The notes: generated by a model from the letters alone, not told the origin. A DNA stretch of 64,000 nucleotides from Streptomyces sp. NBC_01454 (GCF_036227565.1 NZ_CP109460.1:6386001-6450000), one strand, 5' to 3'. Positions 35,123 through 44,576 are shown, counted from the stretch's first letter. Numbers and translations: made by a program.

Positions 35123-36522
35123 CCGCCGGGCGCACGGCGGTCGGCGCCGCGCTGGCCGCCCTGGCCTTGCTCACCGCGGTCAGCGGCTGTACCCCGGGGG
35201 ATCAGAAGGTGCCGGAGAAGGGGGCGATCGTCCTCGCCACCGGCAGCGACCTCAGCAGCTCCGGCGTCCGCCAGGACCTGATCCACGCCTGGGAGAAGCG
35301 CACCGGCCGCACGGTGCGGACCGTCGAACTCCCCGACACCGCCGACGGCCAGCGCAGCCAGCTGCTGGCGGCGGGCCAGTCCGGCAACGGCGGCTACGAC
35401 GTGCTCAACCTCGATGTGGCCTGGACCGCGGAGTTCGCCGAGGCAGGCGTCATCCGGCCCTGGCCCGCGCACCTGGACGGCGACTTCCTCGCCAGCGTGG
35501 CCAAGACGGTGCAGTACGACGGCAAGGTGTGGGGCGTCCCGTTCAACACCGATGCCGGGCTGCTCTATTACCGCAAGGACCTCCTCGACGCCCACGGCCA
35601 CCACCGGCCCCCCGCCAACTGGGGCGAGCTGAAGGCCTGGGCCCTCCAGGCCGCGGACGCCTACAACCGCGACACGGACCGCGACGCCCGGGCCGGGGGG
35701 AAGAAACGGCCCAGGATGTACGGCATGGTCGCCCAGCTGCGGCCCTACGAGGGCCTCACGGTCAACACCCTGGAGGCCGCCTGGGCCAACGGCGGCGACC
35801 CGTACGCCACCAGCTTCACCAAGGGCGAGCAGGTCGGCGCGCTCCAGCTCGGCGTCGCGGACCTCAAGGACCGGCTCGATGCGCTCATGCCGCACGAGGC
35901 CGTCACGATGGACGAGACCGACAGCCGCCGCTGGTTCGCCGAGGGCCGCGCGGTCTTCATGCGCAACTGGCCGGTCGAGTACGCCTCGGTCGCCGAGAAG
36001 CTCACGTCCGGCGTCCGGTTCGACGTGGCCCAGCTGCCGGCCCGCCCCGCCGACGGCCGACGGCTGTCGGTGCTCGGTGGCCAGAATCTGGCGATCTCCG
36101 CCGCCAGCAGCCGGCCGGCCGGCGCACGGTCCCTGATCGAGGCGCTGACCGGCCGGGGCAGTGAACGCTGCCTGCTGGAGCGGGGATTCGCGGCCACCCG
36201 CAACTCGGCCTACCGCGCGGGGGACAAGGCGCCCCACTGCCCGCTGCCGCCCGGCGACGCGGAGCGCGCCGAGCACGGCGCCACGGGGCAGCCGGAGCCG
36301 CGGCCCGACCCCCGGCTGCTGCACGAGGCGCTGATGGCGGCCGCCCCGCGCCCGCGCAGCGCCCACTACCAGACGTTCAGCAAGGTCGTACAGCTCGGCG
36401 TGGCCGCCTGTCTCAACGGCAGCGGCGGCACCGCCATCGCCGACCGGCTGGCCCGGCAGGCCGATGACGCGCTCGGCGGCCGGGGCACCCCACAGGAAAG
36501 GCGCCCGGCGGACGACGGCTGA
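35119..36522 (+). CDS. extracellular solute-binding lipoprotein of the caspase cassette
   Basis: A 467-residue lipoprotein with signal peptide and lipobox VSGC (LAALALLTAVSGCTPG). The mature protein is a family 1-type ABC solute-binding fold. Visible segments are IVLATGSDLSSSGVRQDLIHAWEKRTGR, GGYDVLNLDVAWTAEFAEAGVIRPW and VPFNTDAGLLYYRKDLL. No ABC permease or ATPase gene is nearby, so transport is not its evident role. Its ATG overlaps the stop of the caspase fusion gene, indicating equimolar synthesis and probably a joint complex at the outer membrane face. The C-terminal 80 residues form a basic, Arg/Pro-rich extension. Confidence 0.88.
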   Translation: MTAGRTAVGAALAALALLTAVSGCTPGDQKVPEKGAIVLATGSDLSSSGVRQDLIHAWEKRTGRTVRTVELPDTADGQRSQLLAAGQSGNGGYDVLNLDVAWTAEFAEAGVIRPWPAHLDGDFLASVAKTVQYDGKVWGVPFNTDAGLLYYRKDLLDAHGHHRPPANWGELKAWALQAADAYNRDTDRDARAGGKKRPRMYGMVAQLRPYEGLTVNTLEAAWANGGDPYATSFTKGEQVGALQLGVADLKDRLDALMPHEAVTMDETDSRRWFAEGRAVFMRNWPVEYASVAEKLTSGVRFDVAQLPARPADGRRLSVLGGQNLAISAASSRPAGARSLIEALTGRGSERCLLERGFAATRNSAYRAGDKAPHCPLPPGDAERAEHGATGQPEPRPDPRLLHEALMAAAPRPRSAHYQTFSKVVQLGVAACLNGSGGTAIADRLARQADDALGGRGTPQERRPADDG

Positions 36523-36586
36523 TGCCGTGCCCCGCCGGACGCCTCACCGCGTCCGAAACCGCCTCGCGCCGCCGCTTTCGGCTGCG

Positions 36587-36823
36587 TCAGGCGGCGACGA
36601 TCAGATAGATGCCGTAGGTCACGGCCGCCGCGCACAGGGCGAAGGCGGTCACCGCACCGGCCCGCGCACCGGCACCCGGTGCGGCGACCGCGACCGCCGC
36701 ACCCTCCTGGGCCGGCTTGCGGGACGCCCCGACGATGCCGACGGTGAACAGGCCCACGATCCCGACCGTCACCACGAGGGTGACGCCGAAGACCTGGCCG
36801 AGAGCTGCCCAATCGATGGTCAT
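36587..36823 (-). CDS. small two-helix membrane protein next to the phosphate transporter
   Basis: A 78-residue protein with two hydrophobic segments (about residues 8-32, VFGVTLVVTVGIVGLFTVGIVGA, and 57-76) joined by an Ala/Pro/Gly loop. It is downstream of, and on the same strand as, the PiT gene, 22 bp away. In S. coelicolor a similar small gene follows the PiT gene SCO1845 (recollection). The function is unknown; a role as an accessory of the transporter is inferred from linkage. The stop is convergent with the caspase cassette. Confidence 0.82.
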   Translation of the reverse strand: MTIDWAALGQVFGVTLVVTVGIVGLFTVGIVGASRKPAQEGAAVAVAAPGAGARAGAVTAFALCAAAVTYGIYLIVAA

Positions 36824-36845
36824 GAGGTTCCTTTGGTGATGACAG

Positions 36846-38159
36846 CTAGCGGGTGACCGTCGCGGCCTTGGGGCGCGGAGCGGGGGTGGAGGTGTCGGGG
36901 CCGCCCGGCTGGGCGGGCACCCCGGCGTCGGGGGCGGTCGCCTGGGCGGGCACCCCGGCGGTTTCCAGCGCGCCGTCGGCCGGCGCGGGCTGGCCTGCCG
37001 GGGGAGGGGAGACCGTGCGCAGCGCGGTGGTCACCACGCCGGCCGGCTCCGCCGCCGGGCCCTCGTTGACATTGGTGTGGTCGATGGGCTTCCGCCGGGA
37101 GGCGGCCCAGATCGTGCCGCAGATACCGAGCGCGAGCACGGCCACCGCCGCCACGCCCCAGTCGCCCTGGCCCGCGAGGAACGCGGCGCCCGCCGCGACC
37201 GCACCGGCGGCCGGCAGCGTCAGGCCCCATGCGGCGACCATCCGGCCGGCCGTGGACCAGCGCACCACGCCGCCCTTGCGGCCCAGGCCCGAGCCCATCA
37301 CGGAGCCGGAGCAGACCTGGGTGGTGGAGAGCGCGAAGCCGAGGTGGGAGGAGGCCAGGATGGTGGCCGCGGCGCCGGTCTGGGCGGCGAAGCCCTGCGG
37401 CGGCTGGATGTCGGTGATGCCCTTGCCCATCGTGCGGATGATCCGCCAGCCGCCCAGGTACGTGCCGAGCGCGATGGCCATACCGGCCGAGGCGATGACC
37501 CACAGCGGCGGGTCGGCGTGCGGGGCGACGACCCCGCCGGTGATCAGCGCGAGCGTGATCACACCCATCGTCTTCTGCGCGTCGTTGGTGCCGTGGGCGA
37601 GGGAGACCAGGGCGGCGGAGGCGATCTGGCCCGCGCGGTAGCCCTTGGCGGTGTCCGCCTCGGCGCGGTTGCGGGTCAGCCGGTAGGTGAGCCGGGTCGC
37701 CGCCATCGCGGCCAGACCGGCCACGAACGGCGCGGCCACCGCCGGGATCAGGACCTTCATCACCACGGCCTCGCCATGCACGCCGTGGGTGCCGACGGAC
37801 ACCAGCGTCGCGCCGATCAGACCGCCGAAGAGAGCGTGGGAGGAGCTGGAGGGCAGACCCGCGAGCCAGGTCAGCATGTTCCAGACGATCGCGCCGACCA
37901 GGCCGGCGAAGATCACTTCTGGTCTGATGCCGGCGCCTTCGTCGATGATCCCGCCGGAGATGGTCTTGGCCACCTCCACGGACAGAAACGCACCGACGAG
38001 GTTGAGCACTGCCGACATCGCCACCGCGGTCTTGGGTCGCAAGGCCCCGGTGGAAATGGTGGTGGCCATCGCGTTGGCCGTGTCGTGGAAGCCGTTCGTA
38101 AAGTCGAACACCAAGGCCGTGACGATCACGATCCCGATGAGAAGCGTGATGTGTTCCAT
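36846..38159 (-). CDS. pitH2: low-affinity inorganic phosphate transporter, PiT family
   Basis: A 437-residue membrane transporter. Both PiT signature repeats are present: FDFTNGFHDTANAMATTISTGAL near the N-terminus and SLAHGTNDAQKTMGVITLALI in the middle. About ten hydrophobic segments, a WLAGLPSSSSHALFGGLIG motif and a Pro/Ala-rich cytoplasmic tail complete the protein. It imports phosphate with protons or cations. Two 11-bp PHO-box units at 38209-38230, about 50 bp upstream, indicate PhoP control. The gene name follows SCO1845 by position and type. Confidence 0.92.
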   Translation of the reverse strand: MEHITLLIGIVIVTALVFDFTNGFHDTANAMATTISTGALRPKTAVAMSAVLNLVGAFLSVEVAKTISGGIIDEGAGIRPEVIFAGLVGAIVWNMLTWLAGLPSSSSHALFGGLIGATLVSVGTHGVHGEAVVMKVLIPAVAAPFVAGLAAMAATRLTYRLTRNRAEADTAKGYRAGQIASAALVSLAHGTNDAQKTMGVITLALITGGVVAPHADPPLWVIASAGMAIALGTYLGGWRIIRTMGKGITDIQPPQGFAAQTGAAATILASSHLGFALSTTQVCSGSVMGSGLGRKGGVVRWSTAGRMVAAWGLTLPAAGAVAAGAAFLAGQGDWGVAAVAVLALGICGTIWAASRRKPIDHTNVNEGPAAEPAGVVTTALRTVSPPPAGQPAPADGALETAGVPAQATAPDAGVPAQPGGPDTSTPAPRPKAATVTR

Positions 38160-38208
38160 TCACCCAGGCAATCAGTTCGAAGGTCAGTGTCGTTGGGACG
38201 CTACGGAG

Positions 38209-38230
38209 AACGGGTGAACGGGAGGTGAAC
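38209..38230 (-). promoter_or_regulatory. PHO box upstream of the PiT gene
   Basis: On the minus strand two adjacent 11-bp direct-repeat units read GTTCACCTCCC (38220-38230) and GTTCACCCGTT (38209-38219). Each begins with the GTTCACC core recognised by PhoP in Streptomyces. They lie about 50-70 bp before the PiT ATG. Confidence 0.8.
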
Positions 38231-38590
38231 TGGGACGGGCGGGGTGATGACGCCACCGCACTGTTCACGCGAAGGCACCTCCCTCGTCACTTCCGCCTCA
38301 CCCGTTGGTGATCTGCGGGTGCTGTGCCCGTGCGCCGTGGGGCGGGCGACGGCCGCCCCACGGCGGCCACGGTGCACCCGCGCCGGACGGCGTGCGGACC
38401 CGGCCACCCCATGGTCCCGGCACACCGGCGCACGGAGTCCGGATCCGGCCGCTCCACGACGGCGGCACGGGTATCCCTGGAGAGCGCACCCCGGTTCGGC
38501 GGGCCGCGGTGTACGACGCCCCGGCCCGCTCGTACGGTGGCGCGCATCCGCATCCATTTCCGTATGTGCCGCACTGCCGCCGGAGGACCC
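38231..38590. other. 360-bp divergent intergenic region with a strong hairpin
   Basis: No gene is supported between the PiT promoter and the aldolase start. The main structure is a perfect 13-bp stem, CGCCGTGGGGCGG (38333-38345) with its complement at 38353-38365, around the loop GCGACGG. It has no U-tract and belongs to no gene end. The remaining sequence is Pro/Arg-coding-like GC-rich DNA without motifs I recognise. Confidence 0.6.
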
Positions 38591-39259
38591 ATGACGGACC
38601 GCCCCGACCACCTCGCCGCAGCCTGGAGCGACCTGGTCACCACCGCCCGCCGGACCGTCGCCGACGGCCTGGTCGTCGGCACCTCGGGCAATGTCTCCTG
38701 CCGCCTGAAGGACCTGGTCCTGGTCACCCCCAGCGGGGTGCCCTACGACCGGCTCGGTCCTGGTGACCTCACCGCGGTCGACCTGGAGGGGCGCCAGATC
38801 ATCGGCACCCTCCGGCCGACCAGCGAACTCCCCATGCACCTGGCGGTCTACCACAGCAGCACGGCCGCCGCCGTCGTCCACACCCACGCCCCGCACGCCA
38901 CCGCCGTCTCCACCCTCGTGCCCCAACTCCCGCCCGTCCACTACATGACCGCGGCCCTCGGCGGCCCCGTCCGCGTCGCCCCCTACGCCCTCTACGGCAG
39001 CGACGAGCTCGCCGCCCACATGCTCGACGCGCTCCGCGACCGCACCGGCTGTCTGCTGCAGAACCACGGCACCATGACCTACGGCGACAGCCTGGACGAG
39101 GCCCTGGACCGCACCGCCCAGCTGGAGTGGATGTGCCGCGTCTGGCTCACCGCGCAGTCCGTGCCGGGCCACACCCCGAGCCTGCTGTCGGCCGGGCAGC
39201 TCGACGCGGCCGCGGCCCGGCTGCGCGGCTACGGCCAGCAGGGCCGCGGCAAGGACTGA
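38591..39259 (+). CDS. class II aldolase/adducin family protein
   Basis: A 222-residue zinc-dependent aldolase of the fuculose-1-phosphate/ribulose-5-phosphate epimerase family. Metal ligands H97 and H99 (AAVVHTHAPHA) and H159 (LLQNHGTMTYG) and the catalytic acid E79 (TSELPMHLAVY) are present. The phosphate-binding GTSGNVSCRL motif is near residue 30. The substrate is probably a sugar phosphate, but no linked kinase or isomerase is visible. The ATG at 38591 has CGGAGGA four bases upstream. Confidence 0.9.
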   Translation: MTDRPDHLAAAWSDLVTTARRTVADGLVVGTSGNVSCRLKDLVLVTPSGVPYDRLGPGDLTAVDLEGRQIIGTLRPTSELPMHLAVYHSSTAAAVVHTHAPHATAVSTLVPQLPPVHYMTAALGGPVRVAPYALYGSDELAAHMLDALRDRTGCLLQNHGTMTYGDSLDEALDRTAQLEWMCRVWLTAQSVPGHTPSLLSAGQLDAAAARLRGYGQQGRGKD

Positions 39260-39341
39260 CCGCCGCCCCGGCCGCCCCGGTCCCTCACCCGCACGACTCC
39301 GCCAGGTGGCCGCACCCGGCGGCGCTGCGCACACTGGTGAG

Positions 39342-40469
39342 GTGCGCCTGGGTACTGCGGCGGCCGCGGCCGCCATCACCGTGATAGGTGCCGGGGCGGC
39401 CGCCGTGGCGGTCGGCCGGTACGCCAGCGACACTGCCCTGAAACCGTCGCCAGATCAGCCGTTCCCGGGCGATTCCCGGCTCACCGTGCACTCCGCCACC
39501 GAGAGCCGCATCGCCCTCACCCGCAGCCTGGCGACCATGCGGCCCGGCACCTACGGGCTCACCGGCACCGGCTGCCATGCCGTGGTCGGCTCCGTGGTCC
39601 ACGGCATTCCGCACCCCGCCGACGCGGTCGTCCGCCGCCTGGAGCGGGTCACCCACGGCACCCTGCGGCCGGGCAACCGGATGCGGCTCACCCCGCAGGT
39701 GCACGTGGGCAATCCCCGGGACGCCCTCGGCCTCGACCACGCCGACGTCGACGTCCCCGGCGAACTCGGCGCCCTCCCGGCGTGGTTCGTGCCCGGCGTC
39801 CGCGACACCTGGGTGATCACCGCCCACGGCCTCGGCACCACCCGCGAGCACCCCATGGTGGTCATGCCGTTCCTGCACCGCCACCGGCTGCCCGTCCTCG
39901 ACCTGGCCTACCGAAACGACCCCGGCGCCCCGCGCACCGCCGACGGCATCCACCACCTCGGCGACACCGAATGGCGCGATCTGGACGCGGCGATCCGCTA
40001 CGCCGTCCGTTACGGCGCCCAGGCCGTCGTCCTCTACGGCTGGTCCACCGGCGCGACCATGGCGCTGCGGGCCGCCACCCGCTCCGCGCTGCGCGACCGG
40101 ATCAGCGGTCTCGTCCTGGACTCCCCGGTCCTGGACCGGGGCGCCACGGTCCGTGCGCTGGCCGCCGCCCGGCGGGTCCCGCGCGCCCTGCTGCCGCTGG
40201 TGGTACGCGCCGCCGAGGGCTCCACGGGGGTGCCCCTGGACCGGCCCGCCGACGCCGTCGACCCGGAGGAGCTGGACATTCCCACCCTGCTCTTCCACGG
40301 CCCCGACGACCGGATCGCCCCCTGGACGGCCTCCCGTTCCTTCGCCGCCCGCCGGGCCGACCTGATCACGCTTCAGCCGGTTCCGCATGCCCCGCACGCC
40401 GCGATGTGGAACGCCGACCCCTCGGGCTACGAAGAGGCCCTGCGACGCTTCCTCACCCCTCTCATGTAG
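39342..40469 (+). CDS. alpha/beta-hydrolase fold membrane-anchored protein
   Basis: A 375-residue protein. An N-terminal hydrophobic segment (TAAAAAAITVIGAGAAAVAVG) probably acts as a membrane anchor or signal. The alpha/beta-hydrolase core has the nucleophile elbow YGWSTGATMA, the acid-region motif LLFHGPDDRIAPW and a late VPHAPHAAMWNADP that supplies the His. About 140 residues between anchor and core are unassigned. It could be an esterase or peptidase. The GTG at 39342 is chosen so that the hydrophobic segment lies at the very N-terminus, although no clear ribosome site is present. GTG 39306 is an alternative. Confidence 0.82.
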   Translation: MRLGTAAAAAAITVIGAGAAAVAVGRYASDTALKPSPDQPFPGDSRLTVHSATESRIALTRSLATMRPGTYGLTGTGCHAVVGSVVHGIPHPADAVVRRLERVTHGTLRPGNRMRLTPQVHVGNPRDALGLDHADVDVPGELGALPAWFVPGVRDTWVITAHGLGTTREHPMVVMPFLHRHRLPVLDLAYRNDPGAPRTADGIHHLGDTEWRDLDAAIRYAVRYGAQAVVLYGWSTGATMALRAATRSALRDRISGLVLDSPVLDRGATVRALAAARRVPRALLPLVVRAAEGSTGVPLDRPADAVDPEELDIPTLLFHGPDDRIAPWTASRSFAARRADLITLQPVPHAPHAAMWNADPSGYEEALRRFLTPLM

Positions 40470-40615
40470 CCCCGCCCCCGCTCCCCGGTGCAGCCCGGGC
40501 ATACGGCGGGACAACTCCCCTCATCAGGGATGGGGCGGCGCAATGGCACGGTCCCGGAAGGCCGTGGGCGGGGTTCCGATTGGGCTTTCGGGCCGTCAGC
40601 GGCAACACTGCTCCT

Positions 40616-42064
40616 GTGACGTCCCGTACCCCGCGCGACTCCCGGCTCCGACTCGTCCCTCGTCAACCGGTTGCGGCCGCCCGCCGAGCGGTGACAACCA
40701 GGACCCAGCGCCCGGCGCCCCGCCCGCCCGAGGGCACTCCGCCGCCGGCGGAGCTGGCCCGGCAGGCCCGCGCCGTGCTGGCCGGCGCGGCCCGCCTCGC
40801 CCGGTGGGCCGACAGCGCCGGCAACACCGGCGGCAGCCTGCGTGCCGGACCCGACGGCGCACTGCCGGAAGCGGCCGTGGAACGTGCCGCCGAGGCGCTG
40901 CGCCTGACACCGCGGCAGGTCCGCGTCGACTGGGACCGGGCCCGGCTCGCCGGGCTCGTCGAGCTGCATGACGGCCTGGCCCGCCCCGGCTGGCGGCTGC
41001 GTGCCTGGGACCGCGACGACACCGCCGTGCTGCGCGGCTGGGTCGCCCTGTTCGACGCCTGGTCGCTGGCCCGTCCCGCCCCGGCCGCCGCCGGCCCCGC
41101 GATGGTCGCCGAAGTCGTCGAAGCACTGCCCCAGTTGCTGTCCCTGCTGCATCTGTCGGCCGGGCCGGTCCAGCTGCCGGTGCTGCTGGACATGCTGGAC
41201 CAGCGCGTCGCCGAGCTGCGGACGGAGCGCTGCGAGGTCCCCTACGGCCAGGAGCCCGCCCCCGGCGGCACCGCCGACGCCGCGGCCGACGACGCCGCGG
41301 GGGCGTCGCTGGCCGAGCTGCTGGCCTGGGCACTGGACGCGCTGCGGATCGTCGGCGCGCTGGTGCCGTCCGGCGGGACGCCGGACGGCGTCCACGAGGC
41401 CGTCCACGAGGCGTCCGAGGCGCAGCTGACACCGCTCGGCAACTGGTCGGTGTGGGTCAAACTGGAGCAGATCTGCGTCGCCGCACAGAGCCCGGCCGGC
41501 CATATCGAACAGTCCGCGGAGGCGATGCTGCGCGGCTGCGCCCGGCTCACCCCCGGACCGGCCCGCACCGAATACCGCGCCTGGCTCGCCGCCCGCTCCG
41601 TCGGCGCGGCCGTCGAGGAGCTGCTGACCGTGGCCCGCGGTGAGGACGCCCTGCTGCGCGGCCTGGCCTTCGAGGCACTGCGGGCGGTGGGCGCACCGGC
41701 CGAGGCCGCCGTCCGCACCGCGGCCGACGAGCCGGCCCTGCGGCCGTACGCCCTGCTGTGGCTGGTCGAGCACGAGGGCGGCGACCCGGAGACCGCACCC
41801 GATGTGCTCACCCGCGAGGAGTCGACCTGGCTGTGGGTCGACACCGCGGCGGCGGTGGCCGACCACGGCGAGACCCAACTCCTGGTGCGCCACCTCGATT
41901 CGGCGGTCCAGGGCTCCGTACCGCGCCTCCTGGAGGAGGTCCGCGCCGTCGGCCACCCCCGTACCGTCCAGGTACTGGTGGCACTCGCCGCGGCCCACCC
42001 GGACCCGGCACTCGCCAAGGCGGTACGGCGCGCGGCCTTCCAAGTCCACACCGGTGGGGTTTGA
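40616..42064 (+). CDS. hypothetical helix-rich protein
   Basis: A 482-residue, Ala/Leu-rich, almost entirely helical protein with no signal peptide or membrane segment. An N-terminal region (about 35-115) contains LARQARAVLAGAARLARWAD and a winged-helix-like stretch AAEALRLTPRQVRVDWDRARLAGLVE. The C-terminal half resembles HEAT-like pairs of helices (LLRGLAFEALRAVGAPAEAAVR, VPRLLEEVRAVGHPRTVQVLVAL). I do not recognise a named family. The GTG at 40616 has no ribosome site and may be leaderless. Its stop lies directly against the inverted-repeat element that starts at 42067. Confidence 0.72.
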   Translation: MTSRTPRDSRLRLVPRQPVAAARRAVTTRTQRPAPRPPEGTPPPAELARQARAVLAGAARLARWADSAGNTGGSLRAGPDGALPEAAVERAAEALRLTPRQVRVDWDRARLAGLVELHDGLARPGWRLRAWDRDDTAVLRGWVALFDAWSLARPAPAAAGPAMVAEVVEALPQLLSLLHLSAGPVQLPVLLDMLDQRVAELRTERCEVPYGQEPAPGGTADAAADDAAGASLAELLAWALDALRIVGALVPSGGTPDGVHEAVHEASEAQLTPLGNWSVWVKLEQICVAAQSPAGHIEQSAEAMLRGCARLTPGPARTEYRAWLAARSVGAAVEELLTVARGEDALLRGLAFEALRAVGAPAEAAVRTAADEPALRPYALLWLVEHEGGDPETAPDVLTREESTWLWVDTAAAVADHGETQLLVRHLDSAVQGSVPRLLEEVRAVGHPRTVQVLVALAAAHPDPALAKAVRRAAFQVHTGGV

Positions 42065-42254
42065 CTTCCCACGTTTTTGGCTTTCCCGCCGTGGGGGTTG
42101 TTCGCCGTTTGTCGCCCGCTGCGCGGTGCGCCCGTCGTTGTGCCTTTCCGCTGCGCGGGGCTGATTCCCGTGTTGTTGGCTGTCCCGCCGTGGTGGCTTG
42201 TCGCCGTTGCGCCTGCGGCGGGCGGGTGGGTGTCGGGTGCGGTGACGGGCCTCC

Positions 42255-42303
42255 GGGGCCTGGTGTGTGGACTGCTTCGCTTTACGTCCACACACCAGGC
42301 CCC
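42255..42303. repeat. long hairpin in the left arm of the inverted-repeat element
   Basis: A 17-bp stem (42255-42271 with 42287-42303) encloses the 15-base loop CTGCTTCGCTTTACG. The stem contains GGTGTGTGGA and its complement. Confidence 0.85.
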
Positions 42304-42457
42304 TCCGGCCCGTCCCCTCCCGTAGGGGAGTACGTGAAGGTGAGTGGGGGCGGGCCATCGTCGGCCGTCTCGGTACGACCTGCCAGGCACGCCGGACCAG
42401 CCACATCCACCCCCACCGGCCTTTTCCCACCCCCTCCACGGGAGGGGGCGGGCCGGA

Positions 42458-42506
42458 GGGGCCGGTGTGTGGGACGTAAAGCGAAGCAGTCCCACACACC
42501 GGCCCC
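42458..42506. repeat. long hairpin in the right arm of the inverted-repeat element
   Basis: An 18-bp perfect stem (42458-42475 with 42489-42506) encloses a 13-base loop containing TAAAGCGAAGCA, the complement of the left-arm loop. The stem sequence differs from the left hairpin at several places, yet pairing is kept. Confidence 0.85.
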
Positions 42507-42778
42507 GGAGGCCCGTCACCGCACCCGACAGCCCCGCGCAGCGGACCCGCCCGCCGCAGGCGCAACGACGAGACGACACACGACGCCGCAGACGACAACG
42601 CGGGAACCAGCCCCGCGCAGCGGAGAGGCGCAACGACGGGAAAGCCAAAATCGGGCCCAGGCAAAGCGCAGCGGACAGGCAACGGCGGGCGCCCCGCGAA
42701 GCGGGCGAAACACGGCGAGAAACCACCACGGCGGGAAAGTCAAAAACGTGGGATGAAAAACCACTTGCACGGGGCCGT

Positions 42779-42784
42779 TAGACT
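42779..42784 (+). promoter_or_regulatory. TAGACT -10 box of the ABC-F leader
   Basis: TAGACT is followed after 7 bases by the ATG of a short leader frame at 42792, so the transcript may begin at or next to that ATG (leaderless). No convincing -35 box is present at the usual distance. Confidence 0.4.
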
Positions 42785-42791
42785 GCCTCCC

Positions 42792-42818
42792 ATGGCAGTT
42801 CTCCCTTGGGTTCATTAG
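42792..42818 (+). CDS. possible leader peptide MAVLPWVH upstream of the ABC-F gene
   Basis: An 8-codon frame, ATG to TAG, lies 66 bp before the ABC-F GTG and just downstream of a TAGACT box. Its stop codon overlaps the first stem of the hairpin at 42817-42861. The arrangement resembles ribosome-mediated attenuators of ABC-F resistance genes. There is no independent proof of translation. Confidence 0.4.
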   Translation: MAVLPWVH

Positions 42819-42861
42819 ACGGCGCAGCTCGCTCTCGGACCGTCCGTCCAATCCGCCGTCT
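42817..42861 (+). promoter_or_regulatory. hairpin between leader peptide and ABC-F gene
   Basis: AGACGGCG (42817-42824) pairs with CGCCGTCT (42854-42861), and the loop holds further self-complementary CGGAC/GTCCG bases. It overlaps the leader-peptide stop and ends 22 bases before the ABC-F start, so a ribosome paused on the leader would alter it. Confidence 0.4.
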
Positions 42862-42883
42862 TTCCGACCCTGGAGCTTTTCCC

Positions 42884-44482
<1,599 letters not shown>

Positions 44483-44494
44483 CCGCGGCGGATT

Positions 44495-44531
44495 GATCAT
44501 GCCGTATGGATCATTCGGCCGATGTGTGATC
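44495..44531. promoter_or_regulatory. cluster of GATC sites upstream of gbn
   Basis: Three GATC tetramers occur within 37 bp (44495, 44509, 44528), the first two as part of the dyad TGATC-N10-GATCA, and a fourth is at 44776, about 40 bp before gbn. GATC is the reported core target of Gbn. Besides these sites and the terminator at 44577-44612, the 335-bp spacer 44483-44817 shows nothing recognisable. Confidence 0.45.
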
Positions 44532-44576
44532 CATCATCTGAGTGAGAACGGCTCGTACACCGGCGAGCCTGCGGCG

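Larger units (their letters stand above)
42067..42753. repeat. large imperfect inverted-repeat element, non-coding
   Basis: The outer ends TCCCACGTTTTT (42067-42078) and AAAAACGTGGGA (42742-42753) are exact complements. Moving inward, the arms of roughly 280 and 320 bp stay alignable with small gaps: GGCTTTCCCGCCGTGG against its complement, CCGCTGCGCGGGGCTG, CGTTGCGCCTGCGGCGGGCGGG and GGTGCGGTGACGGGCC. Each arm carries its own long hairpin. No ribosome sites or protein families are seen. The units CGCTGCGCGGGGCTG and CCGTTGCGCCT recur several times within the arms. It resembles a non-autonomous repeat or a structural element; no transposase is present. Confidence 0.82.

Noticed and set aside
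32043..36522. ABC sugar importer operon
   Set aside because: Solute-binding proteins are present but there is no permease or ATPase gene, and one binding domain is fused to a caspase and a VWA domain.
42070..42790. Several long open frames on both strands inside the inverted-repeat element
   Set aside because: They lack ribosome sites, are extremely Pro/Arg-rich, mirror each other through the inverted repeat and resemble no protein family; GC-rich DNA produces such frames freely.
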